In this document: positions 42,545 through 52,599 of the stretch, in pieces
How the letters are laid out: each line of letters starts with the position of its first letter
How positions within the stretch are numbered: the first letter of the stretch is position 1
DNA from: Limnephilus marmoratus
Taxonomy: Eukaryota > Arthropoda > Insecta > Trichoptera > Limnephilidae
Reading direction: 5' to 3'
NCBI GenBank assembly: GCA_917880885.1
Contig: OU862907.1
Coordinates: 71,667,072-71,731,071 of the forward strand
DNA: 64,000 bases
The notes under the pieces: generated by a model
What the model was told of the DNA's origin: nothing
Seen by the model: the letters and a program-made list of their open reading frames with translations, nothing else
Databases searched by the model: none
Made by a program: the position numbers and the translations under genes

Positions 42545-43560
42545 TTTTGGGGATTTGTATTTCTACATAACATTATATAACACGGGTACCCGGCATGCGT
42601 TGCAAGATCACTGAAACCTTAGGGGGAGAACTCAGGATGAAATTATGCAGTGTTAAACTTTTTTTTACATTAGCTCCACACAGGAGGCTCCAAGGAAAAC
42701 AATTTCCCTAGGGGCCTACGTCATCTTTGAGGATGCTGTGCGGAGGGTTTTTTTTAAGGGAAAGGAAGGAGAAGAAGATATGGGAAGGAAAAGGGTATGA
42801 GAGGTGGGTAGGAATCTGGGGGTCAGTGTGGCCAGGAGTAACGGACTTATGAATCTATTCCTCACACTGCGGTGCATGGCAAAGGATTGGGAGAATCTGG
42901 CTGGAGAGGTCGAGATCCCCCCTCAATCAGTCTCCTCCGATCCAGTCTGCCACGCAGTGGTTGGTCAAACGTATCCGCTTCCAAGACCTAGACACACCTC
43001 ACCCCATGAACCCGGGCACCCCTACTAAATCACCAAACGTAGCGAACCACTTGGGGTGACCTACAGCAGAGGTGTTGGTTATCCAATAAAGGTCAATTTT
43101 GGGGATTTGTATTTCTACATAACATTATATAACACGGGTACCCGGCATGCGTTTCAAGATCACTGAAACCTTGGGGAGAACTCAGGATGAAATTATGCAG
43201 TGTTAAACTTTTTTTTACATTAACTCCACACAGGAGACTCCAAGGAAAACAATTTCCCTAGGGGCCTATGTCATCTTTGAGGATTCTGAGCGGAGGGTTT
43301 TTAAGGGATAGGAAGGAGAAGAAGATATGGGAAGGAAAAAGGTATGAGGGGTGTTAAGGAATCTGGGGGTCAGTGTGGCCAGGAGTGATGGACGCATGAA
43401 TCTATTCCTCACACTGCGGTGCAAGGCGAAGGGTTAAGAGAATCTGGCTGGAGAGATAAAAAGCCTCCCTCAATCAGTCTCCTCCGATCCAGCCCGCCAC
43501 GCAGTGGTTGGGCGAACGTATCCGCCACCAAGATCTAGACAAATACATACAGTTTCAGAA
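42545..43560. repeat. Tandem duplication of a ~540-bp segment with LINE tails
   Basis: 42560-43095 and 43100-43560 share a partial type A unit (ACACGGGTACCCGGCATGCG), GGAGAACTCAGGATGAAATT, a T-run with LINE tail and a body. The LINE tails lie at 42660-42960 and 43208-43530 (minus), with the AACAATTTCCCTAGGGGCC hairpin variant also seen at 16105. The ends differ (the second continues to ACAGTTTCAGAATACAATAG). Confidence 0.75.
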
Positions 43561-43609
43561 TACAATAGTGAGCTTTGGCATCATGAAATTACTCGAGAAA
43601 AGGCCCGTT

Positions 43610-43830
43610 CTAAATCCTAGGGGCCTGCGTCATCTTTGAGGATGCTGTGGGGTGGGTTTTTTAAGGGAAAGGAAGGAGAAGAAGATATGGGAAGGAAAAA
43701 GGTCTGAGGGGTGTTTAGGAATCTGGGGGACAGTGTGGCCAGGAGTGACGGACGTATGAATCTATTCCTCACACTGCGGTGCAAGCCGAAGGGTTGGGAG
43801 AATCTGGCTGGAGAGGTCAAAGCCTTCCAA
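43610..43830 (-). mobile_element. LINE 3' end, tail missing
   Basis: Body of the stem-loop tail family without T-run or outer arm. It follows ATTACTCGAGAAAAGGCCCG, which resembles the 26932 units. Confidence 0.55.
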
Positions 43831-43894
43831 TAATTATGGTAACAAAGGAAAGGATAAGAGGGAGATTAATGGACTTTTTGTACGTAAATAAATA

Positions 43895-44530
43895 AATTAT
43901 ATACAGCGGGTACCCGGCATGCGTTGCAAGGCCACTTTAACCTCGGGGTCCATTAAACTGTAATGGTTCCATCCCAAATCTCGGAAAACAACATTATAAT
44001 GCAAGCGCCTGTAATATATAACATTATAAACAACGGGTACCTGGCATGCGTTGCAAGGTCACTGTAACCTCGGGGTCAACTTTACTGTAATGGTTCCATC
44101 CTGATTCCCGGGAAATAACATTTTATAGCAAGTGCCTGCAATATATAATATGATATACAACGGTTACTCGGCATGCGTTGCAAGGTCACTGTAACCTCGG
44201 GGTCAACTTAACTGTAATGGTTCCATCCCGATTCCCGGGAAATAAAATTTTAATGCAAGCGCCTGCAATTTATAACATAATATACAACGGGTACCTGGCA
44301 TGCGTTGCAAGGTCACTGTAACCTCGGGGTCAACTTTACTGTAATGGTTCCATCCCGATTCCCGGGAAATAAAATTTTAAAGCAAGTGCCTGCAATATAT
44401 AACATGATATATAATGGTTACTCGGCATGCGTTGCAAGGTCACTGTAACCTCGGGGTCAACTTAACTGTAATGGTTCCAATCCAATTCCTGGCAAATTAC
44501 ATTTTAATGCAAGCGCTGCACTACATAACA
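43895..44530 (+). repeat. Helitron tandem array, type A, five units
   Basis: Anchors at 43906, 44035, 44160, 44287 and 44414, about 127 bp apart. Units alternate between two variants (GGTACC-start and GGTTACTCGG-start), as they do at 16848-16974 and 19110-19236. Confidence 0.9.
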
Positions 44531-44643
44531 TTCACTCACTGTGTAACAGTCACTGTGAACTAAGGTTTCTTCATATATTTAATTTAACACACACTCCTCC
44601 TCGCTTCATCCACGATCACACGTCAAATCGCATAATGTTTTAA

Positions 44644-44677
44644 CCCATCAGTTGCTTCTGCAACGGGCAAAACCTAG
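44644..44677 (+). mobile_element. Helitron 3' terminus 7
   Basis: CCCATCAGTTGC (one stem mismatch), GCAACGGG, CTAG at 44674-44677, followed by TATATATATTAATGCACAG. Confidence 0.7.
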
Positions 44678-45665
44678 TATATATATTAATGCACAGTTTT
44701 ATCGACGACTCGCGTTCTCCTTGATGATGCGAAAATCGACCTCCTTGCCCTTGCGTTTCAACCACCTTAAGGTTCGCTTTCGCTTGAGGACAAAAATTCA
44801 GCCACGAAAATTAAGACACGAAATGGGGAGGTTTTTTTTTTCGACAAAATAAAATATATATAAAGATTTATTCTCTGATACGAATCAGCGGCGAACACTA
44901 GAACTTCAAATTAAATCACTCAATTCGGCTAGGTTCTATTTCCCGCCGACAGATAGCGTTTCAAAAAAAAAAAGTGTCAAAAAAGGCGTTTGTTTCAATA
45001 CCATTTTTCTTTTATACGGGAATATTGAGTCAGGTCAGGATCTTAGATGTCAAATATTTAGCCTAACAAAACGGAACTCTCAGCGGTTTCGGTCGTCGTT
45101 TTGCCGAAAACGACATTGCCGCTGAAAAACCGATTCCGGGTTAGATGTTTTAAAAAAAATTGATAGCCGGAAAGATTCTGCAACTTTTAACACCAATTAT
45201 ACATGCCCATCCCATGTAAAAATGTTCAGGAGAAGATGCCAAAACTCGAAGTTTTCCAAAAAAAATCACCAAAACACTTGCTTAGACATTTCTTCAGAAG
45301 TGTAAATTTTACTGGCCAGGTAAATTCAAATGTAATTCATTGCTGAGTAGGTACTTATTTCGGTAGTATTGCAAATATGATGAAAAAGCAAAAAGATTGC
45401 AGGAATTTTTAAGGAAATGCGCAGGTACTTACGCGAATAGGTAGCTACACAATGTATTAGGTTTAAATGCAATACTAAGGTAAGGTTGTTTCGATGATAT
45501 TGAACAATTCAACTTTTTTTTTGAAGTTAATTTTCAGGTTCTGTGTTGGTTCTATTCAAGTTCTGTTTTTTATCATTATAATAGGCCAGTTACATCACAA
45601 ATCTGAAATAATTACAAAACTTTCCAAAACAGAAAATTTACTAGAAAAATTTGAAGAATTGTAAT
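44678..45665 (+). mobile_element. Helitron start block D, copy 4
   Basis: Matches 14051 and 17253 blocks, more diverged. The conserved hairpin is at 45080-45125 with one compensated pair (TCAGCGG/CCGCTGA). It is cut at 45673 by a piggyBac-like element and probably resumes at 47714. Confidence 0.65.
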
Positions 45666-46042
45666 TTTTTTTTTAACCCAATCAGACCCCTTGAGCATAA
45701 TTATGCACACTGATTTCAAAGCATAATATAAGGTGTAATTTTATGTTTTTTTTAATGTTTCATCTTTTTTTATTAGACTAGCATCATTATTATTGCCTAA
45801 AAATATGACTAGTGGAGACATTTACCCTTGAAAGTTATAAATATTGGTTCTTTCAAATAGTGCGATTGAACCATTTGACAGGAGTGCTGGTAACTACATT
45901 TTGTTTTCATTGTTTTTACTAAAATTTCATAAATATTTAACAAAAGGAGTACGCAGGTGCAATTTTAAAATGTTAATAATAATAATGAACGAATTGAAGA
46001 AGTAAATAGTGAAATACATAAGCGTATGGACGTTTTTGAATT

Positions 46043-46378
46043 TTGATGTGCAGAATTGAGCACAATCAGTCTCTGTGGCACCTTTCCACGATGTATACAA
46101 AATATTGTACATCTTTGTTTATGATTTGGAAAACTTATTTTTTCTGGTTAATTTTGGGAAAAATGTATAATCCTATGAATAAAGAAGACTTGGAGGTGAT
46201 TTTGAGATTGTTGGAGAATGGTTCTGACGCAGACCTGAGTGACGATGATAACTTTGATGTAAAAACTGTACATTTGGAGGACAATTCTTTGGAACGTGAA
46301 CCTTCGACTTCTACAAAACAAGTTAGAATAGGTGCAGATAAAATTTCTCCAGATACTATCAACGAAGAGGTATACTAA
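46043..46378 (+). pseudogene. piggyBac-type transposase, N-terminal fragment
   Basis: 111 residues, of which about the last 70 (from KMYNPMNKEDLEVIL) resemble the start of piggyBac transposases: a short helix with LLENGSD, then an Asp-rich LSDDDNFD stretch. The part before is probably not original coding. A stop follows NEEVY at 46376. No DDD catalytic region or C-terminal zinc-binding domain remains in the element. Confidence 0.65.
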
Positions 46379-46404
46379 TATAGAAAAAACTACTTTTGTA
46401 GTTG

Positions 46405-46757
46405 TGTAACTTTAAGTGACCAGCTCAGATATGGGAGCTGTATCGAAGCCAGAGTAAAGTTAGCCTCTCAAAAACTGAGTGTACTGTACAACAGGGCACG
46501 CAGATACCTTAATAGTAGACAACTGCTAACCCTAGACAAATCACAAGTGCGCCCCACGGTTGAATTTAGCAGTCACCTCTGGTCTGGGGCTCTAAAATAC
46601 CTGAAAAATACCCTCGTCATCCGTTTCATACATTCTCCCATCTTAACAGACGGATTGCAATCTTTAGAGCACAGGCGTCGGGTGGGAATGCTATCCTTGT
46701 TCTACCGGTATTACAATGGAAGATGCTCCAAGGAACTAGTGTCATTGAAACCCTTTG
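46405..46757 (+). pseudogene. LINE reverse-transcriptase C-terminal part (upstream piece)
   Basis: Reads VTLSDQLRYGSCIEARVKLA near the start, then VRPTVEFSSHLWSGALKYL, LTDGLQSLEHRRRVGMLSLF and YRYYNGRCSKELVSLKP. These are successive conserved blocks of an insect LINE downstream of the palm domain. Interrupted at 46758 by a SINE and another repeat, then resumed at 47135. Confidence 0.8.
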
Positions 46758-46759
46758 AC

Positions 46760-46910
46760 GGCCGGCGTAGTCCAGTGGTAAGGTTCTTGACTAGCACTCC
46801 GTAGGTCACGGGATCGAATCCCGGCGTGGCAAATAAATTTTATTTGATTAATTTGTGTTATTTCACAATTTATTCATTTAAAATAATATATAGTATATTT
46901 GCGGCACGTT
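46760..46910 (+). mobile_element. tRNA-derived SINE (head 46760-46830)
   Basis: The 71-nt head has A box TAGTCCAGTGG, B box GGATCGAATCC and T-arm pairing CGGG/CCCG. The body AAATAAATTTTATTTGATTA and TTCACAATTTATTC follows. It is a different SINE family from 5119 and 8380. It sits inside the LINE fragment. Confidence 0.7.
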
Positions 46911-46924
46911 CCAGTGTGGAAGAT

Positions 46925-47110
46925 ACTCTCAGTATCGCCCTGGTGTAAGACCACCATTCAGAATTGAAACGTTGCTTGAAATGGCGTTAGCCGTGTTTGG
47001 TGACCAGATCTGAATAGCCAGATACTTCCCCACCTCCTTCTCCCCCATCTCCTTCCCTTCCTCATTGCCATAGTCCCACTGTCTCCAGACGGGAGCAGTT
47101 GGGACTCTTG
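46925..47110 (-). repeat. Unidentified fragment shared with 39270-39480
   Basis: Opposite orientation to the 39.3-kb copy. VGKYLAIQIWSPNTANAISS is readable on the minus strand, followed by VSILNGGLTPGRY, which matches the ATTCAGAATTGAAACG block also present at 27810 and 39735 (inverted). Confidence 0.4.
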
Positions 47111-47134
47111 TGCGGTGTTCAAATAAAAAAAAAA

Positions 47135-47440
47135 TAAAGGCACCGGTGCATAGTCGGGAAACACACAAAATCCGTGCCCAATATATGTACATGGTTGACA
47201 TTTGTCACATGAGAACGGGTCGCTTCTTCGACTCGTTCTTGTATTCAACAGCTCGGCTGTGGAACGATTTGCCTGCCTCCGTATTTCCTCCTTCCTATAA
47301 CATGGGTCTCTTCAAGACCAGTGTTCATTCCTTCCTCTCCTCAAAAAGACCCTCCACACAGCATCTCAGATGACATAGGCCCTGAGGGAAATTATTTTCC
47401 TCAGGGCCTCCTGTGTGGAGTTAATGTAAAAAATAATATA
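47135..47440 (+). pseudogene. LINE C-terminus with stem-loop tail, gene-side copy
   Basis: The frame ending at 47373 reads TGRFFDSFLYSTARLWNDLP and ASVFPPSYNMGLFKTSVHSF, the last conserved block of the reverse transcriptase ORF. The stop is followed by GACATAGGCCCTGAGGG, AAATTATTTTCCTCAGGG, CCTGTGTGGAG and an A-rich tail. CTCCACACAG just before the stop pairs with CTGTGTGGAG. This copy links the many stem-loop tails in the window to a LINE. Confidence 0.8.
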
Positions 47441-47713
47441 AAAAAAAAACAATAATAAACTTACACTGAAAATTTTGTATTAAAATATACATTAAAAACA
47501 TATTAACAACCTATTCAACAACATTCCTTTTTTAGTTTTCTGCGTACGTTGAGACCTATTGGGCATAATTATGCACATTTTCAATTTCCTAATAAACAAT
47601 ACAAAAAAAAAAATTAAAAAATATTTTTGTTTTATTAAAACCCCAATGAAGCCTAATCCACTCTTAAATAATTTTTTTCTCGCTCAACAATAATTCAGGT
47701 CTGAACGGGTTAA

Positions 47714-47990
47714 ATAACCCAGGTTTATTATTTTATTTATTTTGAAAAGTGTTGATTATTTATGAATGAAGCATGGTTCTGTTTGGACATTGTTAAATAA
47801 TAATAAAAAATATATAACGTGTGTTCTAGGTAGGTACTTACTAGCAGGGGCTTTTTTCCTTTAAAAATCAAAACATGATATTGAATAAATTTATTTGTAG
47901 TAGGTATTGCAAATTTTATGAAAAAAGCAAAAAGATTGTCGGAAATTTTTAAGTATGTAGCTACACAATTAATTCGGTTATAATGCAATA
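47714..47990 (+). mobile_element. Remainder of the Helitron middle region
   Basis: TTTGGACATTGTTAAATAAT, GTGTTCTAGGTAGGTACTTA and AAAAATCAAAACATGATATT match 18278-18375. It lies between the piggyBac-like insertion and a type A array, so the element starting at 44678 probably continues here. Confidence 0.6.
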
Positions 47991-48900
47991 CAACGCGTAC
48001 CTGGCATGCGTTGCAAGTCCACTGTAACCTCGGGGTCAACTTAACTGTAATAGTTCCATCGCAAGTCCCGGGAAACTACATTATAATGCAAGCGCCTGCT
48101 CTATATAACATTATATACAACGGGTACCCGGCATGCGTTGCAAGGCCACTCTAACCTCGGGGTCAATTAAACTGTTATGGTTCCATCCCAAGTCCCGGGA
48201 AACTACATTATAATGCAAGCGCCTGCGCTATATAACATTATATACAACGGGTACCCGGCATGCATTGCAAGGCCACTCTAACCTCGGGGTCAATTAAACT
48301 GTTATGGTTCCATCCCAAGCCCCGGAAAACTACAATTTTATTGCAAGCGCCTGAAACTATATAACTTTATATAACGGGTACCCGGCATGCGTTGCAAAGT
48401 CACTGTAACCTCGGGGTCATCTTAACTGTAATGGTTCCATTCCAAGTCCAGGGAAACTACATTATAATGCTATCGCCTGCACTATATAACATTATATACA
48501 ACGGGTACCCGGCATGCGTTGCAAGGTCACTTTAACCTCGGGGTCAATTAAACTGTAATGGTTCCATCCTAAGTTCCGGGAAACCACATTATAATGCAAG
48601 CGCCTGCACTATATAACATAATATACAACGAGTACCCGGCATGCGTTGCAAGCCCACTTTAACCTCGGCTCAACTAAACTGTAATGGTTCCATCCCAAGT
48701 CCCGGGAAACTACATTATAATGCAAGCGCCTGCAGTATATTACATTACATACAACGGGTACCCGGCATGCGTTGCAATATCAATGTAACCTCGGGTTCAA
48801 CTTAAATGTAATGGTTACATCCAAGTCCCGGGAAACAACATTATAATGCAAGCGCCTGCACTATACAACATTATATATAACGGGTACCCGGCATTAGTTA
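47990..48900 (+). repeat. Helitron tandem array, type A, eight units
   Basis: Anchors at about 47996, 48121, 48248, 48376, 48503, 48630, 48757 and 48884. This is the longest type A array in the window, mostly of the GGGTACCCGGCATGCG variant. Confidence 0.9.
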
Positions 48901-48954
48901 GATGAAGTTTTACTTCAGTCGTGTGGTCTAAAGCACACTTTTTTTAAAGTTAAT

Positions 48955-49215
48955 TTTCACGTTCTGTGTTAGTTCTTCTTCGATTGCGATGAAACTTTGG
49001 GGACTTGGTGTGCGCATCCCTTCGACTCTTTCTGTATAAAATGGTGAGCTCTGGCTTCATGAAATTATGCATTGCTAAACCGTTTATTCGATTGCGATGA
49101 AACTTTGGGGATTTGATGTGCGCATGCCGGCGATGGTTTCTCTGTATAAAAGTGAGCTCTGGCATCATGAAATTATGCATTGCTACTGCTACACCATTTA
49201 ACCGATTGCGATGAA
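48955..49215 (-). repeat. Helitron tandem array, type C, with open minus frame
   Basis: Units as at 27160 and 38750. The minus-strand frame (48950-49270) is open because the unit has no stop in that frame; the repeated peptide HNFMMPELTxxxRxxRRDAH reflects the repeat, not a gene. Confidence 0.75.
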
Positions 49216-49304
49216 AATTGATATTTAACCGATCGATATTTAATTTAACACACACTCCTCCTCGCTTCATCCACGTTCACACGTCAAATCGCATAGTGTT
49301 TTAA

Positions 49305-49338
49305 CCCGTTTGTTGCCTCTGCAACGGGCAAAAGCTAG
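49305..49338 (+). mobile_element. Helitron 3' terminus 8
   Basis: CCCGTTTGTTGC, GCAACGGG, CTAG at 49335-49338, then TATATATTATTATTTG. It is the last terminus of the block. Confidence 0.75.
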
Positions 49339-49395
49339 TATATATTATTATTTGTTTTCAAATTGCGAAGGTGAAAGTAAATAAAAAAATTTAAA

Positions 49396-49800
49396 ATGTT
49401 TTGGTTTGGCTCCACACAGAAGGCACTAAGGAAAATATTTCGCACCAGGGCTTATGTCATCTTTGAGGATGCTGTCTGGAGAGTATTTTCAGGAAAGGAA
49501 GGAGAGGAGTTCAGGAAGAAAAAGATGTGGGGGTTGATTAGAAATCTGGGGGTCAGTGTGTCCAGAAGTGACGAACATATGAATTTATCCGTCCTTCTGC
49601 GGTGCAAGGCGATGTTCCGAGAGTCTTTTTGGAGATGTCGAAAAGTCTTCCTGAACCAGTATCTTCCAATCTTGCCTGCCAAGCAGTTGGTGGGCAGACG
49701 CATCTGCCGCCAAGATGCCACCCCTGCTAAGTCACCAAAAGTAGCGAAGCATTTGGGGTGACCTATGGCAGAGGTTTTGGTTATCCAATTAGCGCCTCTC
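49396..49800 (+). pseudogene. Best open version of the LINE-tail body, frame unknown
   Basis: Related to the bodies at 16105, 42245 and 43610. A 121-codon plus frame (49396-49761) reads IRNLGVSVSRSDEHMNLSVL and ends SPKVAKHLG before a stop; a 121-codon minus frame overlaps it. The plus peptide is echoed at 16601 and 42804 (MGRNLGVSVARSNG), yet the LINE itself runs on the minus strand. I recognise neither. Confidence 0.35.
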
Positions 49801-49849
49801 CACCTTTCATCCATCATTTCTTCGTGTTATAAAAACATGGTGGTTTTTT

Positions 49850-50735
49850 TTTAAAGATTTAATAATAATAATTATAATAAATTTTACATTTTTGTTCCAG
49901 AATCATACAATTGGTAACCTAATATATTTATACAACAACGAAAAAAATAGTAAAATGGAGAACTACACCCTAAAGAGGTTTAAATCTAAATGATTCCAAT
50001 AAACTTATTTGTATTATAACAACAAGAGCCTTACGCGTTCACTTGTTATGATTTTTTTTTTAATTTTCTACGAAGAGGGCTCCATAGAAATGAGCCAATA
50101 GTAACATTAGTTTCAAAGAACGAAAAACTGCAGTGACATAATAAAACCTAATTTATTTAATATAAACGATGTAAATATACCATAAAAACATCAGAGATTC
50201 AAGTATATATAAAATATTATAATACAAATAAGCTAGAATAGTTAAAATTATTACTGATGATTATTTTTGATAGCAAAGCCCTTTTGTACCTATCTTCCAT
50301 GCAGTTACTTCATGTTACCTAGGTACAAGCGAGTGTTTCGAATACTCAGTCATAGTTGGTCCTGGTATTGTTGAATTTAAACAGGATTTTAGAACGAGTT
50401 GTTCTAGTGGATGTTTGAGATTCTGAAGTTAATGAAATCAGGACTTCTATAACATCATTTACAATTTAGAATATAAATATTAAGACTGATATAATTCTTC
50501 AATCTGAGAGTTATAATAAATTTAATTCTTTCATCAAGTGATTACAGTTTAAACTTTCAGGGGGAATACAGAGATTAAAATTAATGTCTTTTAGTAATTC
50601 ATGTTGAATTTTTTTCAATTGAATCTAAATGCATTTTTTTTTGTTTATGGCAATTCACCCTAAGGAGAGTGCTATGTGCCGTTAAAATTAAGAGAGATGA
50701 TTAAATTTTATGAAAAATCTATAAGGGCATGGAAA
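49850..50735 (-). other. Probable 3' UTR and flank of the I-like LINE
   Basis: AT-rich, no ORF. It lies downstream of the stop at 50739 on the minus strand. No clear tail repeat was found, so the 3' boundary is unknown. Confidence 0.35.
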
Positions 50736-50738
50736 ATC

Positions 50739-52235
50739 TCAAATATTGAATTCATTTATGTCTATGAACTTATATAGGACGGAAAAAACTCTAGAATTAT
50801 TGAGAGAAAGCAAATATGGAATACTAAGGGGAGATTGGTGGGTGATTTTAATGAGTAAACGATAAATGCCTTTGAAGGACGAATGATTTTTACAATTAAA
50901 GAATACATGGTCAAGAGTCTCATTTTCCACGCCGCACTGACAAAGTGGACTATCTAGTATTCGGATTTTAAATAAGTGGGATGCAACAGAGCAGTGACCG
51001 ATTCTCATTCTCGAGATACAGGAAATAAATCTTTTGGATTTTTTCTTGCCGTGGAACCAAGGTTTACTTGGAATATGGTTTTGGATTCCAGCATAAAAAG
51101 CACCAGTTCGGGTTTTCGTATCAGCCCAATTTTCTTCCCAGGAGTGAATCATGTTGAATTTAAGAATACGGATGACGTCAGAGAACGGAATTCTAAAATC
51201 TAAAGGAATAGAGCCAGATATTGTTCCAAATTTAGCGAGGGAGTCGGCTTTCTCGTTACCTTCAATTCCTAAATGTCCAGGGATCCAAACCAATATTGTC
51301 TCGAAATTTAATTCATTCAATGATTTGAGGGTATTTTTGATACTACAAATAATGTAATCTTCTGGATAATTAATGATATTTGAAGAAATTTTCAGTACTG
51401 CGCTTAGAGAATCAGTGCACAGTAAGGCTCGACGAATGTTGAGAAGCTGGATTTGAATTAAAGCTTGTTCAATTGCGAAGCATTCTGCAGTAAATATAGA
51501 AGTTTCTTTAGGCAATTTATAAGACAGATCTAAATTGAATTCGGGAATATGCACCGCAGCTCCACAATCTTTGTTTTCAGACTTAGAACCATCTGTATAA
51601 ATGAGTGAAAATCCAGGATACTTGGATGAAATAATGTTTTTAAAATTTTCCTCGACATTTTGATTAGATGAGGTTAAAATGTTTGTCCGAAAATCAGAAG
51701 TTATTATGTTGGGGATAAAATTGATAGAATCAAATGGGATAGTGAAAATAGGAAGAATAGGATCTTTCTGTAGATTTTGTAGGGAAGAAGACAGAGATTT
51801 GAATGAAAGGAAACTTTTTAGAAGGAGAGGAAATCGATTTTTATCTGTCAATCTTTTGTCGTTGTTTAAATTGTTGAACAAATGATCAAGGCTTTGTTCT
51901 AAAGGATGACACGATATAGAAAAAGATTTCAGAATATATTTATCAGCCAGAAATTGTCTTCTCAAAATTAAGGGAGGCTCAACACATTCTACCTGAAGAG
52001 AATTAATTGGAGAAGATTTCATCGCTCCAATAATCATTCTGAGAGCTTTGGATTGAATTCTTTCAAGTTTTTTATCCAAATATTTAGGAAGAGGATCGAA
52101 AAGAAAAGTACCATAATCAAAATGGCTTCGCACTAGGGCACTATACATTAATTTAAGAGTAGTAGGATGAGATCCCCACCACACTCTCGAAACAGCACGT
52201 AAAAATCAGAATATTGAAGAATCATATCAATTACT
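50739..52235 (-). pseudogene. I-clade-like LINE: reverse-transcriptase end plus RNase H, 5'-truncated
   Basis: The open frame (52184-50739, 481 residues) begins after the palm with VWWGSHPTTLKLMYSALVRS and goes through an RNase H domain: D198 in YTDGSK, E234 in FTAECFAIEQAL, D258 in CTDSLSAV, H304 in WIPGHLG and D314 in NEKADSLAK, so all catalytic acids are present. A cysteine cluster (CQCGVENETLDHVFFNC) closes the ORF. RNase H is diagnostic for the I group and relatives. Coding signs run to about 52235 with a frame break. The palm and endonuclease are missing, so it cannot move by itself. Confidence 0.85.
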
Positions 52236-52442
52236 TCCTGGTCAAAAATCGTGTCAAAAATTGAAACAGAATAATCAATAATAATCAATAATAGATCCGA
52301 ACTCTAAATGCATTTTAATATGGGGGGATCAGATCGATAAAATTATTTTTGACTTGACTACAAACTAAAGATATACCTATACTAAAATATCAATGTTTAA
52401 ACATTCTTAAAACCTCAAAAACTGTAATACAAACTTAATAAT

Positions 52443-52535
52443 ATATCCTCCACACAGCATCTTCAAATACGACATGTGTAATGAGGATTTATTTTCTTAG
52501 GGCGTCCAGTGTTGGGTTAATTTAAAAAAAAAGAG
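52443..52535 (+). mobile_element. LINE stem-loop tail, plus strand, decayed
   Basis: CCTCCACACAGCATCTTCAA, an altered inner hairpin and GTCCAGTGTTGGGTTAAT before an A-run. Same family as 47400. Confidence 0.55.
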
Positions 52536-52599
52536 TCGTTTTCATGAGAAAATCGCCACAAGGGAGCAAAAGACACTACTGTTTAATGGTTTTTTTATG

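Larger units (their letters stand above)
45677..47709 (+). mobile_element. piggyBac-like element, TTAA flanks, gutted
   Basis: TTAA at 45673-45676 and 47710-47713. The ends CCCAATCAGACC and GGTCTGAACGGG are inverse with two mismatches. CATAATTATGCACA recurs near both ends in opposite settings. The frame 46160-46378 reads MYNPMNKEDLEVILRLLENG then SDADLSDDDNFD, the acidic N-terminal region of piggyBac transposases. The catalytic part is gone; a LINE fragment and a SINE occupy 46400-47440. Confidence 0.85.

Noticed and set aside
48950..49270. Minus frame with repeated HNFMMPELT peptide as a repeat protein
   Set aside because: It follows the type C tandem array and recurs at 27146-27376 with the same DNA; no start or domain supports a gene.
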